From JAFMIT01 sp049421205 (GTDB lineage Bacteria > Actinomycetota > Actinomycetes > S36-B12 > UBA5976): a stretch of DNA of 62,153 bases. Position numbers and translations under genes: made by a program. The notes beneath the pieces were generated by a model. That model ran no database searches, was not told the origin of the DNA, and saw only the letters and a program-made list of their open reading frames with translations. Where the stretch lies: positions 1-62,153 of the forward strand of contig JBMSMQ010000003.1 in the NCBI GenBank assembly GCA_049421205.1, written 5' to 3'. Positions 24,197 through 33,303 of this stretch are shown piece by piece. Numbering within the stretch: position 1 is the stretch's first letter; every line of letters begins with the position of its first letter.

Positions 24197-25534
24197 ATGG
24201 ACAAACAAACCGAATTTGTATTACGAACCATTGAAGAGCGTGACATTCGCTTCATTCGTCTCTGGTTCACAGATGTGTTGGGAACATTGAAATCGGTTGC
24301 AATTGCACCAGCCGAACTTGAGGGTGCATTCGACGAAGGAATTGGATTTGATGGCTCAGCAATCGAAGGGTTTGCGCGTGTACATGAGTCCGACATGTTG
24401 GCAAAACCTGATCCTTCGACATTCCAAGTGTTGCCATGGAGAGGTGAGGTCAATTCTGTAGCTCGAATGTTTTGCGACATTCATATGCCAGACGGGTCAA
24501 ACTCGAACGCAGATCCTCGGTATGTTCTGAAGCGAGCATTGTCCAAAGCTGCTGACTTAGGCTTCACTTTCTACACACATCCTGAGATTGAATTTTTCCT
24601 TTTCAAAGAATTACCTCCTGCGGGTAAAGAACCAGAACCCATCGATTCTGTTGGTTATTTTGATCATTCACCAAGTGGCAAAGGACATGATTTTCGGCGA
24701 TCTGCGATCACAATGCTTGAAGCAATGGGAATCAGTGTTGAATTTTCACATCATGAAGGTGCACCTGGACAGCAGGAAATAGATTTACGCTATGCAGACG
24801 CGCTAACAACTGCCGACAACATCATGACATTTAGAACTGTCGTCAAAGAAGTTGCATTACAGCAAGGGCTGTACGCATCATTTATGCCAAAACCATTTGC
24901 ACAATATCCAGGATCAGGCATGCACACGCATATGTCTCTCTTTGAAGGTGACAAGAATGCATTTTATGAACCAGGGGCAGCATTTCAGCTGAGCAAAGTT
25001 GGCAAATCTTTTGTGGCAGGAATTCTTCATCACGCAGGTGAAATAACTGCTGTGTTGAATCAGTGGGTGAACTCATATAAACGTCTCGCTGGCGGAGGTG
25101 AAGCCCCTGCGCATGTGTGCTGGGGGCACAACAACCGTTCAGCACTCATTCGTGTGCCGATGTATAAGCCTGGAAAAGGTAATAGCTCGCGAATCGAAAT
25201 CAGATCCCTCGATAGCGCAACAAACCCCTACTTGGCTTTTGCAGTGTTGTTGTCTGCTGGATTGAAAGGTATTGAGAATGACTACCCATTGCCAGCTGAA
25301 GCTGAGGACAATGTGTGGTCACTGACGGATGTTGAAAGGACTGCACTCGGCATTCGGCCACTACCTACAAGTCTCAGTTCAGCAATTTCTGCGATGGAAG
25401 AATCGGAACTCGTCGCAGAAACTCTTGGAGAACATGTTTTTGACTTCTTTTTGAGAAATAAGCGAGCTGAGTGGGATGAATATCGTAAGCAAGTAACGCC
25501 GCATGAGTTATCCAAACACCTGCCGATTCTGTAA
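24197..25534 (+). CDS. Glutamine synthetase type I, second copy (GlnA2-like)
   Basis: 445 residues, about 30 shorter than the main GlnA downstream. GS core: FDGSAIEGFARVHESDM latch, THPEIEFFLF (metal Glu), SHHEGAPGQQEIDLRY, GSGMHTHMS, VNSYKRLAGG, and NRSALIRVP. At the adenylylation-loop position it reads EDNVWSLTDVER, with Trp374 where adenylylated enzymes have Tyr, so GlnE should not modify it. GlnA2-type proteins in actinobacteria can be glutamine or polyamine/amine ligases; here the activity is assumed from conserved residues. Followed after 9 bases by glnE. Upstream GACAC-N6-GTAAC (24157-24172) is only a weak GlnR-like pattern. Confidence 0.9.
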   Translation: MDKQTEFVLRTIEERDIRFIRLWFTDVLGTLKSVAIAPAELEGAFDEGIGFDGSAIEGFARVHESDMLAKPDPSTFQVLPWRGEVNSVARMFCDIHMPDGSNSNADPRYVLKRALSKAADLGFTFYTHPEIEFFLFKELPPAGKEPEPIDSVGYFDHSPSGKGHDFRRSAITMLEAMGISVEFSHHEGAPGQQEIDLRYADALTTADNIMTFRTVVKEVALQQGLYASFMPKPFAQYPGSGMHTHMSLFEGDKNAFYEPGAAFQLSKVGKSFVAGILHHAGEITAVLNQWVNSYKRLAGGGEAPAHVCWGHNNRSALIRVPMYKPGKGNSSRIEIRSLDSATNPYLAFAVLLSAGLKGIENDYPLPAEAEDNVWSLTDVERTALGIRPLPTSLSSAISAMEESELVAETLGEHVFDFFLRNKRAEWDEYRKQVTPHELSKHLPIL

Positions 25535-25543
25535 TCAATCGTC

Positions 25544-28483
25544 GTGAGTAATGACCATAGGGATGTAGGCGCACTTCGCTCAACCCTGATTTCACTTGGG
25601 GCAATTGATGTGGATAGTTGCATCACACATTTGGAATCTATATCGGACCATCTTGAGGTCGCAGAGTTAGTGGGTGAGCTAGCACTTGCCGCCGATGTTG
25701 ACCTAGTTCTCGCTCAGACTGAGAAACTACTAGAAAACCCATTACCAGGAACTGTCGAGATGTTGAACTTGCCCCTTGCTCGGCATCGATGGATTCAACT
25801 CACATCAGCAAGTAGAGCACTTTCAAGTTTCTGCATTCGCCATCCAGAACTATCTCTTAGATTATTTTCTGAGCAAACCTTCACTTGGGACTTTCAATCT
25901 GCAATGACTGATGCGTTGAAAGGCGCTAACCCGAATGATGAAGAATTCCAGGAATGCGTGAGAAGACTTCGTCTTCAATATCGCCTTGAAGTTCTAAAAA
26001 TCGCGATTGCAGATGTTGCCGATGCAGCAAGTTTCGAAACTACAGCACTCAGGTTAAGCGAGTTGGCCGATGCCACACTTGAAGCCGCACTTCTTCTTGC
26101 CACACGAGTAAGTAATCCAGTCAATGTAACTCGTATGGCAGTAATCGCTATGGGGAAAACCGGAGGGCGAGAATTGAACTATGTGAGCGACGTTGATCTT
26201 TTATTTGTGATAGATGATTCAGAAGCTGAGAAACAAGAGACGTGTTTGCAGGAGGCGACTCGAATAGCTCAAATGATGATGCAAATAATTTCGTCGCCAC
26301 AAATTGAGCAGCCTCTCTGGCACATCGATGCAAATCTTCGTCCCGAAGGAAAAGATGGTGCGCTCGTTCGAACGTTATCGAGTTACAAAACGTATTATGA
26401 GCGTTGGGCTGAAACGTGGGAGTTTCAAGCACTGATGAAAGCTAGAACGATGGCAGGCGATCAAACGGTGGGGGAGGCTTTCGTCAAAATCGTAGAGCCG
26501 TTGATCTGGAAAGTTGCTGAGCGAGAGAATTTTGTTAGCGATATTCAAGAAATGCGAAAGCGCGTCATTGCAAATATTCCTTCGCATGAGGCTGAGCGTG
26601 AATTGAAACTCGGTGTAGGGGGACTTCGTGATATCGAATTCGCTATCCAGTTACTGCAACTCGTGCATGGAAAAACCGATGAGGCTATTCGAAGTTCCAA
26701 TACTTTGATTGCATTGGATTCTCTGATGACCTGGGGGTATGTGGGGCGAGACGATGCCGAAATTTTAAAAACGACCTATATTTTCGAACGACAAATTGAG
26801 CACCGAATTCAAATGTTTGATATGACTCGCACCCACTTGCTGCCAAAACTCGATGAAGATCTTCGGCGACTGGGGAAACTTCTCGGTTTCAAGGCAGAGC
26901 CCTTGGAAGGTGTAGTGCAAAGCCTTCATCAACATCGAACCAATGCACGCCGCCTTCATGAAAAACTCTTCTACAAGCCTCTCCTTCAAGCAGTGGCACG
27001 GGTAGATTCGGATGTCGTTCGGATGAGTCTCGAATCCGCTCGGGCTCGGCTCAGAGCACTGGGATATCAGGATGCAGATGCTGCGCTTCGTCATATTCAG
27101 TTTCTCTCCACGGGGCTTTCACGCAGAGCAGTCATCCAGCGAAACCTCTTGCCTGTTGTGCTTGCGTGGATGGCGGAAACGCCAAATCCTGATGGAGGTT
27201 TATTGAGGTTTCGAAACCTTAGCGAAACACTCGGTGAAACCCCGTGGTATTTGAGATTGCTTCGGGATGAATCACTTGTACTCAACCGTTTAGCCGTCAT
27301 TCTTTCGGTTAGCCCGTACATATCATCAATGATTGAAAATAATCCAGAGGCAATGAGTCTTCTGGGATCGGATGATTCGTTGAAGCCAAGTGTTATAGCT
27401 GAATTAGTCCTTGAGATGTGTGAAAGTGGTAAACGTCAAACGAACTTCACTGAAGCACTAGGACTTCTACGAAAGATTCGACAGCGTGAACTTATTCGCA
27501 TTGCGACTGCGGATATGTTTCACCTACTTGACACTATAGAAGTAATGAGCGCTTTAAGTGACCTGACTGACGCTTCGTTGCAGAGTGCACTTACCTTGTA
27601 TCGATATTTTCATCCAAGTGAAGATTTTTCAATCGCCATAGTAGGACTTGGTCGTTACGGCGGTAAGGAAATGTCCTACGGTAGTGACGCAGACATAATG
27701 GTGATATTTGACGCGAAACAGGTTACGGAAAGTGCAACATCGTATGTCACAGATTTCGTCTCTTGTATGCAACGAGACTTATCGGCACCACTTGCAAGCC
27801 CAACACTTCAAGTTGATCTTGACCTTCGACCAGAAGGTAAAAACGGTCCAATTGCTAGAAGTTTTTCATCGTATAAAGAGTATTACGAGAATTGGTCACT
27901 CACATGGGAAAGCCAAGCACTGCTTCGTGCTCGCTTTGTGGCAGGCGACTCTGTACTTGGTGAGAAGTTCATTGATCTCATTGATGCGCTTCGATATCCG
28001 AAAGATGGACTGTCTCAAGATGCTGCGCGCGAGATTCGAAGTATGAAAGCGCGGGTGGAATCGGAACGTTTACCGCGTGGGATAGATCCAAAAATGCATA
28101 TCAAATTAGGTCCTGGCGGACTATCTGATATCGAATGGCTTGTTCAGTTCGTTCAACTTCACTCTTCGCATCAGAACCCAAACCTCAAAACAACCTCGAC
28201 ACTGCGAGTACTCGATGAACTGACTAATGCAATCGGGCTTTCGTCATCAGAAATAGACGATTGCAAAGCTGCCTGGATATTCGCATCCAAACTCAGAAAT
28301 TATCTTCATCTCGTGGATGGAAAGGTGAAAGATGTCGTTTCCACCCATCCACAGGTACGTTCATTGCTGGGATACCTGTTAGGGGAGCAAAGGCCGTCAG
28401 ATGTGCTTGAAACGTGGTTGCGCCTCTCACGCAGATCTCGCAAGATTTTCAAACACGTGGTCTATGAATCTCCGATACCCTAA
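25544..28483 (+). CDS. glnE: Glutamine synthetase adenylyltransferase/adenylyl-removing enzyme
   Basis: Adds and removes AMP on the regulatory tyrosine of glutamine synthetase. 979 residues with two nucleotidyltransferase domains: GKTGGRELNYVSDVDLLFV near 204-222 and GRYGGKEMSYGSDADIMVI near 703-722, each with the GS-x-DxD motif (the first with VSDVD). Both are followed by the helical GlnD/GlnE-type domains. The likely target is the GlnA at 33.3-34.7 kb, which retains the tyrosine, not the adjacent synthetase. GTG start, nine bases after the synthetase gene: one operon. Confidence 0.95.
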   Translation: MSNDHRDVGALRSTLISLGAIDVDSCITHLESISDHLEVAELVGELALAADVDLVLAQTEKLLENPLPGTVEMLNLPLARHRWIQLTSASRALSSFCIRHPELSLRLFSEQTFTWDFQSAMTDALKGANPNDEEFQECVRRLRLQYRLEVLKIAIADVADAASFETTALRLSELADATLEAALLLATRVSNPVNVTRMAVIAMGKTGGRELNYVSDVDLLFVIDDSEAEKQETCLQEATRIAQMMMQIISSPQIEQPLWHIDANLRPEGKDGALVRTLSSYKTYYERWAETWEFQALMKARTMAGDQTVGEAFVKIVEPLIWKVAERENFVSDIQEMRKRVIANIPSHEAERELKLGVGGLRDIEFAIQLLQLVHGKTDEAIRSSNTLIALDSLMTWGYVGRDDAEILKTTYIFERQIEHRIQMFDMTRTHLLPKLDEDLRRLGKLLGFKAEPLEGVVQSLHQHRTNARRLHEKLFYKPLLQAVARVDSDVVRMSLESARARLRALGYQDADAALRHIQFLSTGLSRRAVIQRNLLPVVLAWMAETPNPDGGLLRFRNLSETLGETPWYLRLLRDESLVLNRLAVILSVSPYISSMIENNPEAMSLLGSDDSLKPSVIAELVLEMCESGKRQTNFTEALGLLRKIRQRELIRIATADMFHLLDTIEVMSALSDLTDASLQSALTLYRYFHPSEDFSIAIVGLGRYGGKEMSYGSDADIMVIFDAKQVTESATSYVTDFVSCMQRDLSAPLASPTLQVDLDLRPEGKNGPIARSFSSYKEYYENWSLTWESQALLRARFVAGDSVLGEKFIDLIDALRYPKDGLSQDAAREIRSMKARVESERLPRGIDPKMHIKLGPGGLSDIEWLVQFVQLHSSHQNPNLKTTSTLRVLDELTNAIGLSSSEIDDCKAAWIFASKLRNYLHLVDGKVKDVVSTHPQVRSLLGYLLGEQRPSDVLETWLRLSRRSRKIFKHVVYESPIP

Positions 28484-28487
28484 GGGG

Positions 28488-28499
28488 TATGCTTCAGAT
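28488..28499 (+). promoter_or_regulatory. Leaderless -10 of the rhodanese lipoprotein gene
   Basis: TATGCT (28488-28493), then TCAGAT, then the ATG at 28500. The promoter overlaps the end of glnE and fixes the start of the lipoprotein. Confidence 0.55.
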
Positions 28500-28856
28500 A
28501 TGAAAAAATTACTTGCTTCAACTTTGGTCCTTTTCGCACTGCTCAGTGGTTGCAGTGCGGGCGAATCAGAAGATTTGTCGCCACAAAATTCTGCTATTGA
28601 TGTAGTTATTGATGTACGAACGCCGATGGAATACGCAGCTGGCCACGTAGAGGGTGCGCTCAATCTCGATGTTGAAAGTGGGCTTTTTGAATCAAGTCTG
28701 GAATCTCTCGATAAAGAAGTAACTTATCTTGTGTATTGCCGAAGTGGCAGACGATCAGCAATTGCCGCCGATATCATGCGCGAAAAAGGATTCGAGGTAT
28801 TTGACGCAGGTTCGCTTCAGAATATGAGTGATTTAGGGTGGCCAATCGGACAATAG
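28500..28856 (+). CDS. Rhodanese-domain lipoprotein
   Basis: 118 residues. The N-terminus is a lipoprotein signal, MKKLLASTLVLFALLSGC, with lipidated Cys18, so the protein is held on the outer face of the membrane. The rest is one rhodanese domain, VIDVRTPMEYAAGHVEGALNL, with active-site Cys80 in the loop CRSGRRS. It could move sulfane sulfur or act in thiol redox outside the cell. The frame continues upstream into glnE, but only this start gives a signal peptide. Confidence 0.88.
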   Translation: MKKLLASTLVLFALLSGCSAGESEDLSPQNSAIDVVIDVRTPMEYAAGHVEGALNLDVESGLFESSLESLDKEVTYLVYCRSGRRSAIAADIMREKGFEVFDAGSLQNMSDLGWPIGQ

Positions 28857-28899
28857 GGATAAAAATCCATGAATTTGGCGATTAGGGTAAGTTGAAGCC

Positions 28900-29451
28900 A
28901 TGGAAATCTTTATCGCTATAGCAATCCTCGTGCTGATAGGCGTTTTTGCTATCGGTCAATTCAACCAACTCGTGCGGCTTAACAACACTGTATCCGAGGC
29001 TTTTGCCCAGATTGAAGTGCAATTGCGTCGTCGCGCAGATCTCATCCCAAACCTTGTTGAAACTGTGAAAGGTTATGCGTCTCATGAGAAAGAAGCTCTC
29101 GAGAAGGTAATGCTTGCACGCTCTGCAAGCACTGCTGCTCAAGGTGTCCAGGATGTTTCAGAAGCAGACGGGATGTTGACCCAAGCACTGAGGGGACTTT
29201 TGGCAGTAAGCGAGGCGTACCCAGATTTGAAAGCCTCTGCTAATTTCATCCAACTTCAAGAAGAACTTGCTGCAACCGAAAACAAGGTGGCTTTTGCCCG
29301 TCAGTATTACAACGACACGGTGAACAAGCTCAATACTGTTGTTGAAGGAATTCCAGGTCGTTTCTTCACTGGCCTTGCCAAAGTGAGTAAGCGGGAGTTT
29401 TATCAAGTGGAAGATCCTGAAGCACGCAATGTCCCAAAGGTACAGTTCTAA
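28900..29451 (+). CDS. LemA family protein
   Basis: 183 residues. One N-terminal membrane span (residues ~3-20), then LRRRADLIPNLVETVKGYASHE, the LemA signature, and long helices with NDTVNKLNTVVEGIPGRFFTGLAK. LemA proteins are membrane-anchored helical bundles of unclear function. The gene is six bases before an M48 protease gene, a frequent pairing in bacteria, suggesting they act together. Confidence 0.93.
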   Translation: MEIFIAIAILVLIGVFAIGQFNQLVRLNNTVSEAFAQIEVQLRRRADLIPNLVETVKGYASHEKEALEKVMLARSASTAAQGVQDVSEADGMLTQALRGLLAVSEAYPDLKASANFIQLQEELAATENKVAFARQYYNDTVNKLNTVVEGIPGRFFTGLAKVSKREFYQVEDPEARNVPKVQF

Positions 29452-29457
29452 GGGCTG

Positions 29458-30366
29458 ATGGCTACTTCATTTCAGGCAATGCAAATTGCCAACCGTCGTA
29501 AAACAGTTCTTTTGATGGCGGTTATGGCAAGTCTTGTTGCGGCACTTATTTGGGTGTTTGCATATCTACTTGGTTACACATCAATCGGTGTTGTTCCAAT
29601 TGCAGTGGGGATCTCACTTGCCGGTACGTGGTGGTCTTATTACGCAAGTGATCGAATTGTTTTGGCAATGACTGGCGCACAAGTGATCAATGAAGATTCT
29701 GCACCTCAACTTTTCAACCTTGTTCATGAAGTCGTCATCGCTTCAGGTTTACCAATGCCAAAAGTTGCAATTGTCCAAGATGAGGCCCCGAATGCATTCG
29801 CAACGGGTCGAGACCCTGAACATGCTGTTATTGCATTCACCACTGGAATCTTGAAAGTAATGGATCGCGAGCAATTGCAGGGTGTTGCAGCACATGAAAT
29901 GGCACACGTGGCAAATCGAGACACCCTGGTGTCAGCAATTGCTGTTACCACTGCTGGTGCCATTGCATTGATGTCAGACTTGCTCTTTCGAATTCTGTGG
30001 TTTGGTGGTGGGCGGAAAGACCGCCACGGTTCAAATCCAATACTTGCCATCGCATCACTTGTGCTGCTCGTACTTGCCCCACTCGCTGCAACGTTGATTC
30101 GCTCTGCAATTTCTCGAAATCGAGAGAGTCTGGCGGATGCCACAGCTGTTCAATTCACAAGAAATCCAGCAGGATTGCGAAGGGCACTAGAAGAACTTGC
30201 CAGGGATAATACGGTAGTTGCACAACGTTCAACAGCAGTTGCACACGTTTGGATTGAATCACCATTGGATTCATCGTTCACAAGCAAATTGTTCGCAACG
30301 CATCCGCCGATTCAGGAACGTATAGAGAAATTACGGCAGATTGAGCAAGGAAGTTACCCCGATTAA
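29458..30366 (+). CDS. M48 family membrane metalloprotease (HtpX-like)
   Basis: 302 residues. Two N-terminal spans (about 20-40 and 45-65), zinc motif HEMAH at 146-150, two further hydrophobic segments (about 160-215), and the third ligand in NRESLADATAVQF near 222. HtpX-type enzymes degrade damaged membrane proteins. The catalytic site faces the cytoplasm in the family. Cotranscribed with LemA. Confidence 0.93.
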   Translation: MATSFQAMQIANRRKTVLLMAVMASLVAALIWVFAYLLGYTSIGVVPIAVGISLAGTWWSYYASDRIVLAMTGAQVINEDSAPQLFNLVHEVVIASGLPMPKVAIVQDEAPNAFATGRDPEHAVIAFTTGILKVMDREQLQGVAAHEMAHVANRDTLVSAIAVTTAGAIALMSDLLFRILWFGGGRKDRHGSNPILAIASLVLLVLAPLAATLIRSAISRNRESLADATAVQFTRNPAGLRRALEELARDNTVVAQRSTAVAHVWIESPLDSSFTSKLFATHPPIQERIEKLRQIEQGSYPD

Positions 30367-30401
30367 ACAGGGGCGACAGATACCTATGGCAGACTCTGAG
30401 C

Positions 30402-31250
30402 GTGCCAAAGGTGATGATTGCAACCGACTTGGACGGCACTTTTTTAATGACAGGCTCAAAGTCTGTTCATCCAGAAGTTAAAGAGGCACTTTCCGAAGCG
30501 ATAGATATTGGAATTCCCGTAGTTTTTGCTACTGGTCGATCTCCAATTGATATTCTGCCAATTGCAGAAATGGTGAACCATCATTGGTTTGCGGTATGTA
30601 ATGATGGAGGCACGCTCGTTGACTTAGAAACGAAGATGGTAGAGAAAACTCATCCGATGCATGAAATGACTTTGCATCAGACCGTGAGCATCATCCGTGC
30701 GCAATATCCTGAAGCGAAATTTATGATTGACAGAGTTGCTGAGGGCCCAATCAGCACGAAAGATCACGGCTTAATTTTTGAAAAAGGATTTGAGGCACCT
30801 TGGGCATGGGCGCTTTCTGGTGCTTCTGAAGTTGATGACATTGAATCAGTGTTGAGCGAAGCCAATATAGTAAAGCTTTGCGCATTTATTGACGAACCAG
30901 AGTCACTCGAATTGTTTATGTCATTCAAAGCACTTGTGATGCCATTTGTTCACCCAATACGAGTACATTCAGAAAAATTCTTTGCAGATATGGCGCGTAG
31001 TGGTGTGAATAAATCTTCTGGGGTTGGCGAATTAGCAGCCAGACATGGAGTTGCGCCTGAAAATGTATTTGCAGTTGGAGATTTGCACAATGACTTTGAA
31101 TTACTTGATTGGGCTGGATTTTCTTTTGCAGTGCAAAATGCTCACCCTAATTTGCACGACATTGTGGACATAATTGTGCCAACCAATGATGAGGGTGGAG
31201 TAGCATCAGTAATTCGAGCAGCGATTGCATACGCTCAAGGAGGGGCATAA
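30402..31250 (+). CDS. HAD superfamily hydrolase (Cof subfamily)
   Basis: 282 residues. HAD motif I ATDLDGTFL at 7-15 (nucleophile and acid Asp), motif II threonine/serine in VFATGRSP near 46, C2-type cap domain in the middle, Lys of motif III near 201, and motif IV FAVGDLHNDFELLDWAG near 222-238. Cof-type enzymes dephosphorylate sugar phosphates, PLP or flavins; the substrate here is unknown. GTG start 35 bases after the protease gene and two bases before the methyltransferase gene. Confidence 0.9.
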   Translation: MPKVMIATDLDGTFLMTGSKSVHPEVKEALSEAIDIGIPVVFATGRSPIDILPIAEMVNHHWFAVCNDGGTLVDLETKMVEKTHPMHEMTLHQTVSIIRAQYPEAKFMIDRVAEGPISTKDHGLIFEKGFEAPWAWALSGASEVDDIESVLSEANIVKLCAFIDEPESLELFMSFKALVMPFVHPIRVHSEKFFADMARSGVNKSSGVGELAARHGVAPENVFAVGDLHNDFELLDWAGFSFAVQNAHPNLHDIVDIIVPTNDEGGVASVIRAAIAYAQGGA

Positions 31251-31252
31251 CG

Positions 31253-31720
31253 ATGAATGTTCTTACGCGTGGATTACTTCTTGTCGTACTACAAGTCAGC
31301 CTTATCGTTGCACTACTAGTTCTGCCGCAGGGCCAGGATTGGGAAGTGCCGGGCTGGGTGGAAGTGGTGCTGGGTCTCTTTTCTTTTGTCGGTTTAGTGC
31401 TCGGAGTACTTTTTTATTTTTCATTAGAAGGTGCTCGAAGCGTGCTACCTGCACCAAAGGAAACAGGAAAACTAAAAACAACTGGAGCCTACTCAGTTAT
31501 TCGGCACCCGATTTATAGTTTGATTTTAGTGATAGGTATCTCTGTGGTGATTCAACATCAGTCACTATTGAAAATTGTAATCTGGCTGTTGCTATTGAGT
31601 GTGCTATGGATAAAGGCAAATTTCGAGGAGTCTTTGTTGCGAAAGAAGTTTCCTGAATATTCCAATTATGCACTCAAAGTTGGGAAGTTTGTTCCAAAGC
31701 TAAACGCTTTGCGCAAATGA
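31253..31720 (+). CDS. Isoprenylcysteine carboxyl methyltransferase-like membrane protein
   Basis: 155 residues, four or five membrane spans, with the ICMT/PEMT signature: KTTGAYSVIRHPIYSL near 75-90 and EESLLRKKFPEYSNYALKVGKFVP at the end. Bacterial members are SAM-dependent methyltransferases of mostly unknown substrates; protein prenylation is not expected. It starts two bases after the HAD stop and overlaps the next, convergent gene by 21 bases. Confidence 0.82.
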   Translation: MNVLTRGLLLVVLQVSLIVALLVLPQGQDWEVPGWVEVVLGLFSFVGLVLGVLFYFSLEGARSVLPAPKETGKLKTTGAYSVIRHPIYSLILVIGISVVIQHQSLLKIVIWLLLLSVLWIKANFEESLLRKKFPEYSNYALKVGKFVPKLNALRK

Positions 31721-33199
31721 AGCAGCCGCAGCAACATTCTCTGATCTGAAATTAAGCAGGAATTCAAGAACTTGAATCGCTGACCACCCTTTGTGGTGAA
31801 TTTCAATCATTCGACTTGGTCCTGCAAGATCACTACCGAGTGTTAAAAGTGGCTTTTCTTCAAATCCATCAGGTCGAACCTGCCCAATGCCAACAGTCGC
31901 CATGAGGCCGTTACATAAACATTTTCGATTCAATGCATCATCCTCATCGCCACCTTTTGATACGTAGGCATCAATCGGTTCTGCAGCACAGCGATATCCA
32001 AGAGTTCCAGGCTCTCGTTCGAATGCAGTTCGGAGATATCCCATGTCGCAAAGGCGTGGACGCGCTCTAAATACCTCATCTTCGGCAACTGTTTGATGAA
32101 TGCCAGCCACTTTAAATGGGAAGCCTGTGGGTGAAGCCTGAGCGTCTGTTTTTACCTTCAGAACTGCATCTAGAAGGTTGGAGAGCAGTTGATCTTTCAG
32201 ATGTCGAAGAATTCCTGATTCGTCACTGAGAGCAAAAAGTGATCCCACTTGCACACCACACGCACCAACACTGTGTGCTTCAAGAACTTTTTCTGGAGTT
32301 GAATATCCGCCAGCCATCCAAAATGGCAACCCAACAGCACGCAGTTTTTCGTAATCGACATCGTCGCGTGGCCCATAAATAGGTTCACCCTCTTGGTTGT
32401 ATTCAACTTTTCCACGAGGTGGAGCATTGTGTCCGCCTGCGTCAGGACGCTCTACCACAAACCCATCTGGACACGTTGCTTCATCCTTCGATAAATACAT
32501 CGCAAGTACGTGATTGGTGACAATTGCTAAAAAGAAAGGTCGATGAAGCGGGCCATTCTTTTTGAATTCAAAGTTATTTGGATCAAGTGTCATCTGATAT
32601 CGAATTGTTGCTCCAGCAACATCAATATTGAGGCTTGATGCTTCGTGTTTTGAAAGATGGTTGAGCACACGTGGAATTTCAGTAGGAATACCCGCACCCA
32701 TCAGCACAGCATCTACGCCAGCAAGCATAGCTCCATATAAAGTGCCAAGAGTTGATAGTTGAATTTTCTCTAAAAGATTAATTCCTACCAGTCCGGTGTG
32801 ATTCTCTTTCGCAAGCCATGTTTCAACGAAGGCTGAAGCGATAACAAGTTCCCAAGTTGCGAGATTAGGTTCAAGGGATAATTTCGCTGTTGGTCGAAAT
32901 GTTGGATTTTCATTTCTGCCTTTTTCGCGAAAATACTTCTTGACGATATCTGCAGCGATTCGTTGATCGGGAAATTCCTTAAGCGCTCTTCGCACGTCAC
33001 CGGTTTCATCACCGCTTTGAAGGCGGCGCGCGATGACTTGATCAAGTCCAGTGCCAGAAACGACACCAAGTTCACCCGCTTGAGATACTGCTTTGGCAAG
33101 TTCGTAGGAAGAAACAGCAACACCCATTCCACCTTGTATGACAATCGGCGTCCGATTGCTAATCGGGGAGACAAGTGTGCTGACTTGTGGGAACTTCAC
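31700..33199 (-). CDS. Nitronate monooxygenase-like FMN protein (NPD/PfaD-type)
   Basis: 499 residues, longer than ordinary nitronate monooxygenases (~320-360). The FMN TIM barrel is clear: PIVIQGGMGVAVSSYELAKAVS at the N-terminus, GVVSGTGLDQV, RPDAGGHNAPP near 258-268, FWMAGGYSTPEKVLEA, and CGVQVGSLFAL near 326. The C-terminal ~150 residues contain several cysteines (RCAAEP, RKCLCNGLM), as in actinobacterial homologues. True substrate unknown. GTG start with TAGAAT six bases upstream. Confidence 0.85.
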   Translation of the reverse strand: MKFPQVSTLVSPISNRTPIVIQGGMGVAVSSYELAKAVSQAGELGVVSGTGLDQVIARRLQSGDETGDVRRALKEFPDQRIAADIVKKYFREKGRNENPTFRPTAKLSLEPNLATWELVIASAFVETWLAKENHTGLVGINLLEKIQLSTLGTLYGAMLAGVDAVLMGAGIPTEIPRVLNHLSKHEASSLNIDVAGATIRYQMTLDPNNFEFKKNGPLHRPFFLAIVTNHVLAMYLSKDEATCPDGFVVERPDAGGHNAPPRGKVEYNQEGEPIYGPRDDVDYEKLRAVGLPFWMAGGYSTPEKVLEAHSVGACGVQVGSLFALSDESGILRHLKDQLLSNLLDAVLKVKTDAQASPTGFPFKVAGIHQTVAEDEVFRARPRLCDMGYLRTAFEREPGTLGYRCAAEPIDAYVSKGGDEDDALNRKCLCNGLMATVGIGQVRPDGFEEKPLLTLGSDLAGPSRMIEIHHKGWSAIQVLEFLLNFRSENVAAAASFAQSV

Positions 33200-33211
33200 G
33201 CTCGCATTCTA
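33200..33211 (-). promoter_or_regulatory. Leaderless -10 of the nitronate monooxygenase-like gene
   Basis: TAGAAT (33206-33211) ends six bases before the GTG at 33199; no ribosome-binding site is present. Confidence 0.6.
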
Positions 33212-33259
33212 TATCTAAGTTACGCTTTAGTAGGTTACCAAACCGTAACATTCTGATAA

Positions 33260-33285
33260 AGAAAGCCTCCCGAAGGAGGCTTTCT
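33260..33285 (-). terminator. glnA terminator
   Basis: Perfect 11-pair stem AGAAAGCCTCC (33260-33270) / GGAGGCTTTCT (33275-33285) with tetraloop CGAA on the plus strand; on the minus strand it continues into TTTCTTTA. It ends the glnA transcript about 20 bases after its stop. Confidence 0.88.
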
Positions 33286-33303
33286 GGAGGTGGTGGGACG
33301 GAT

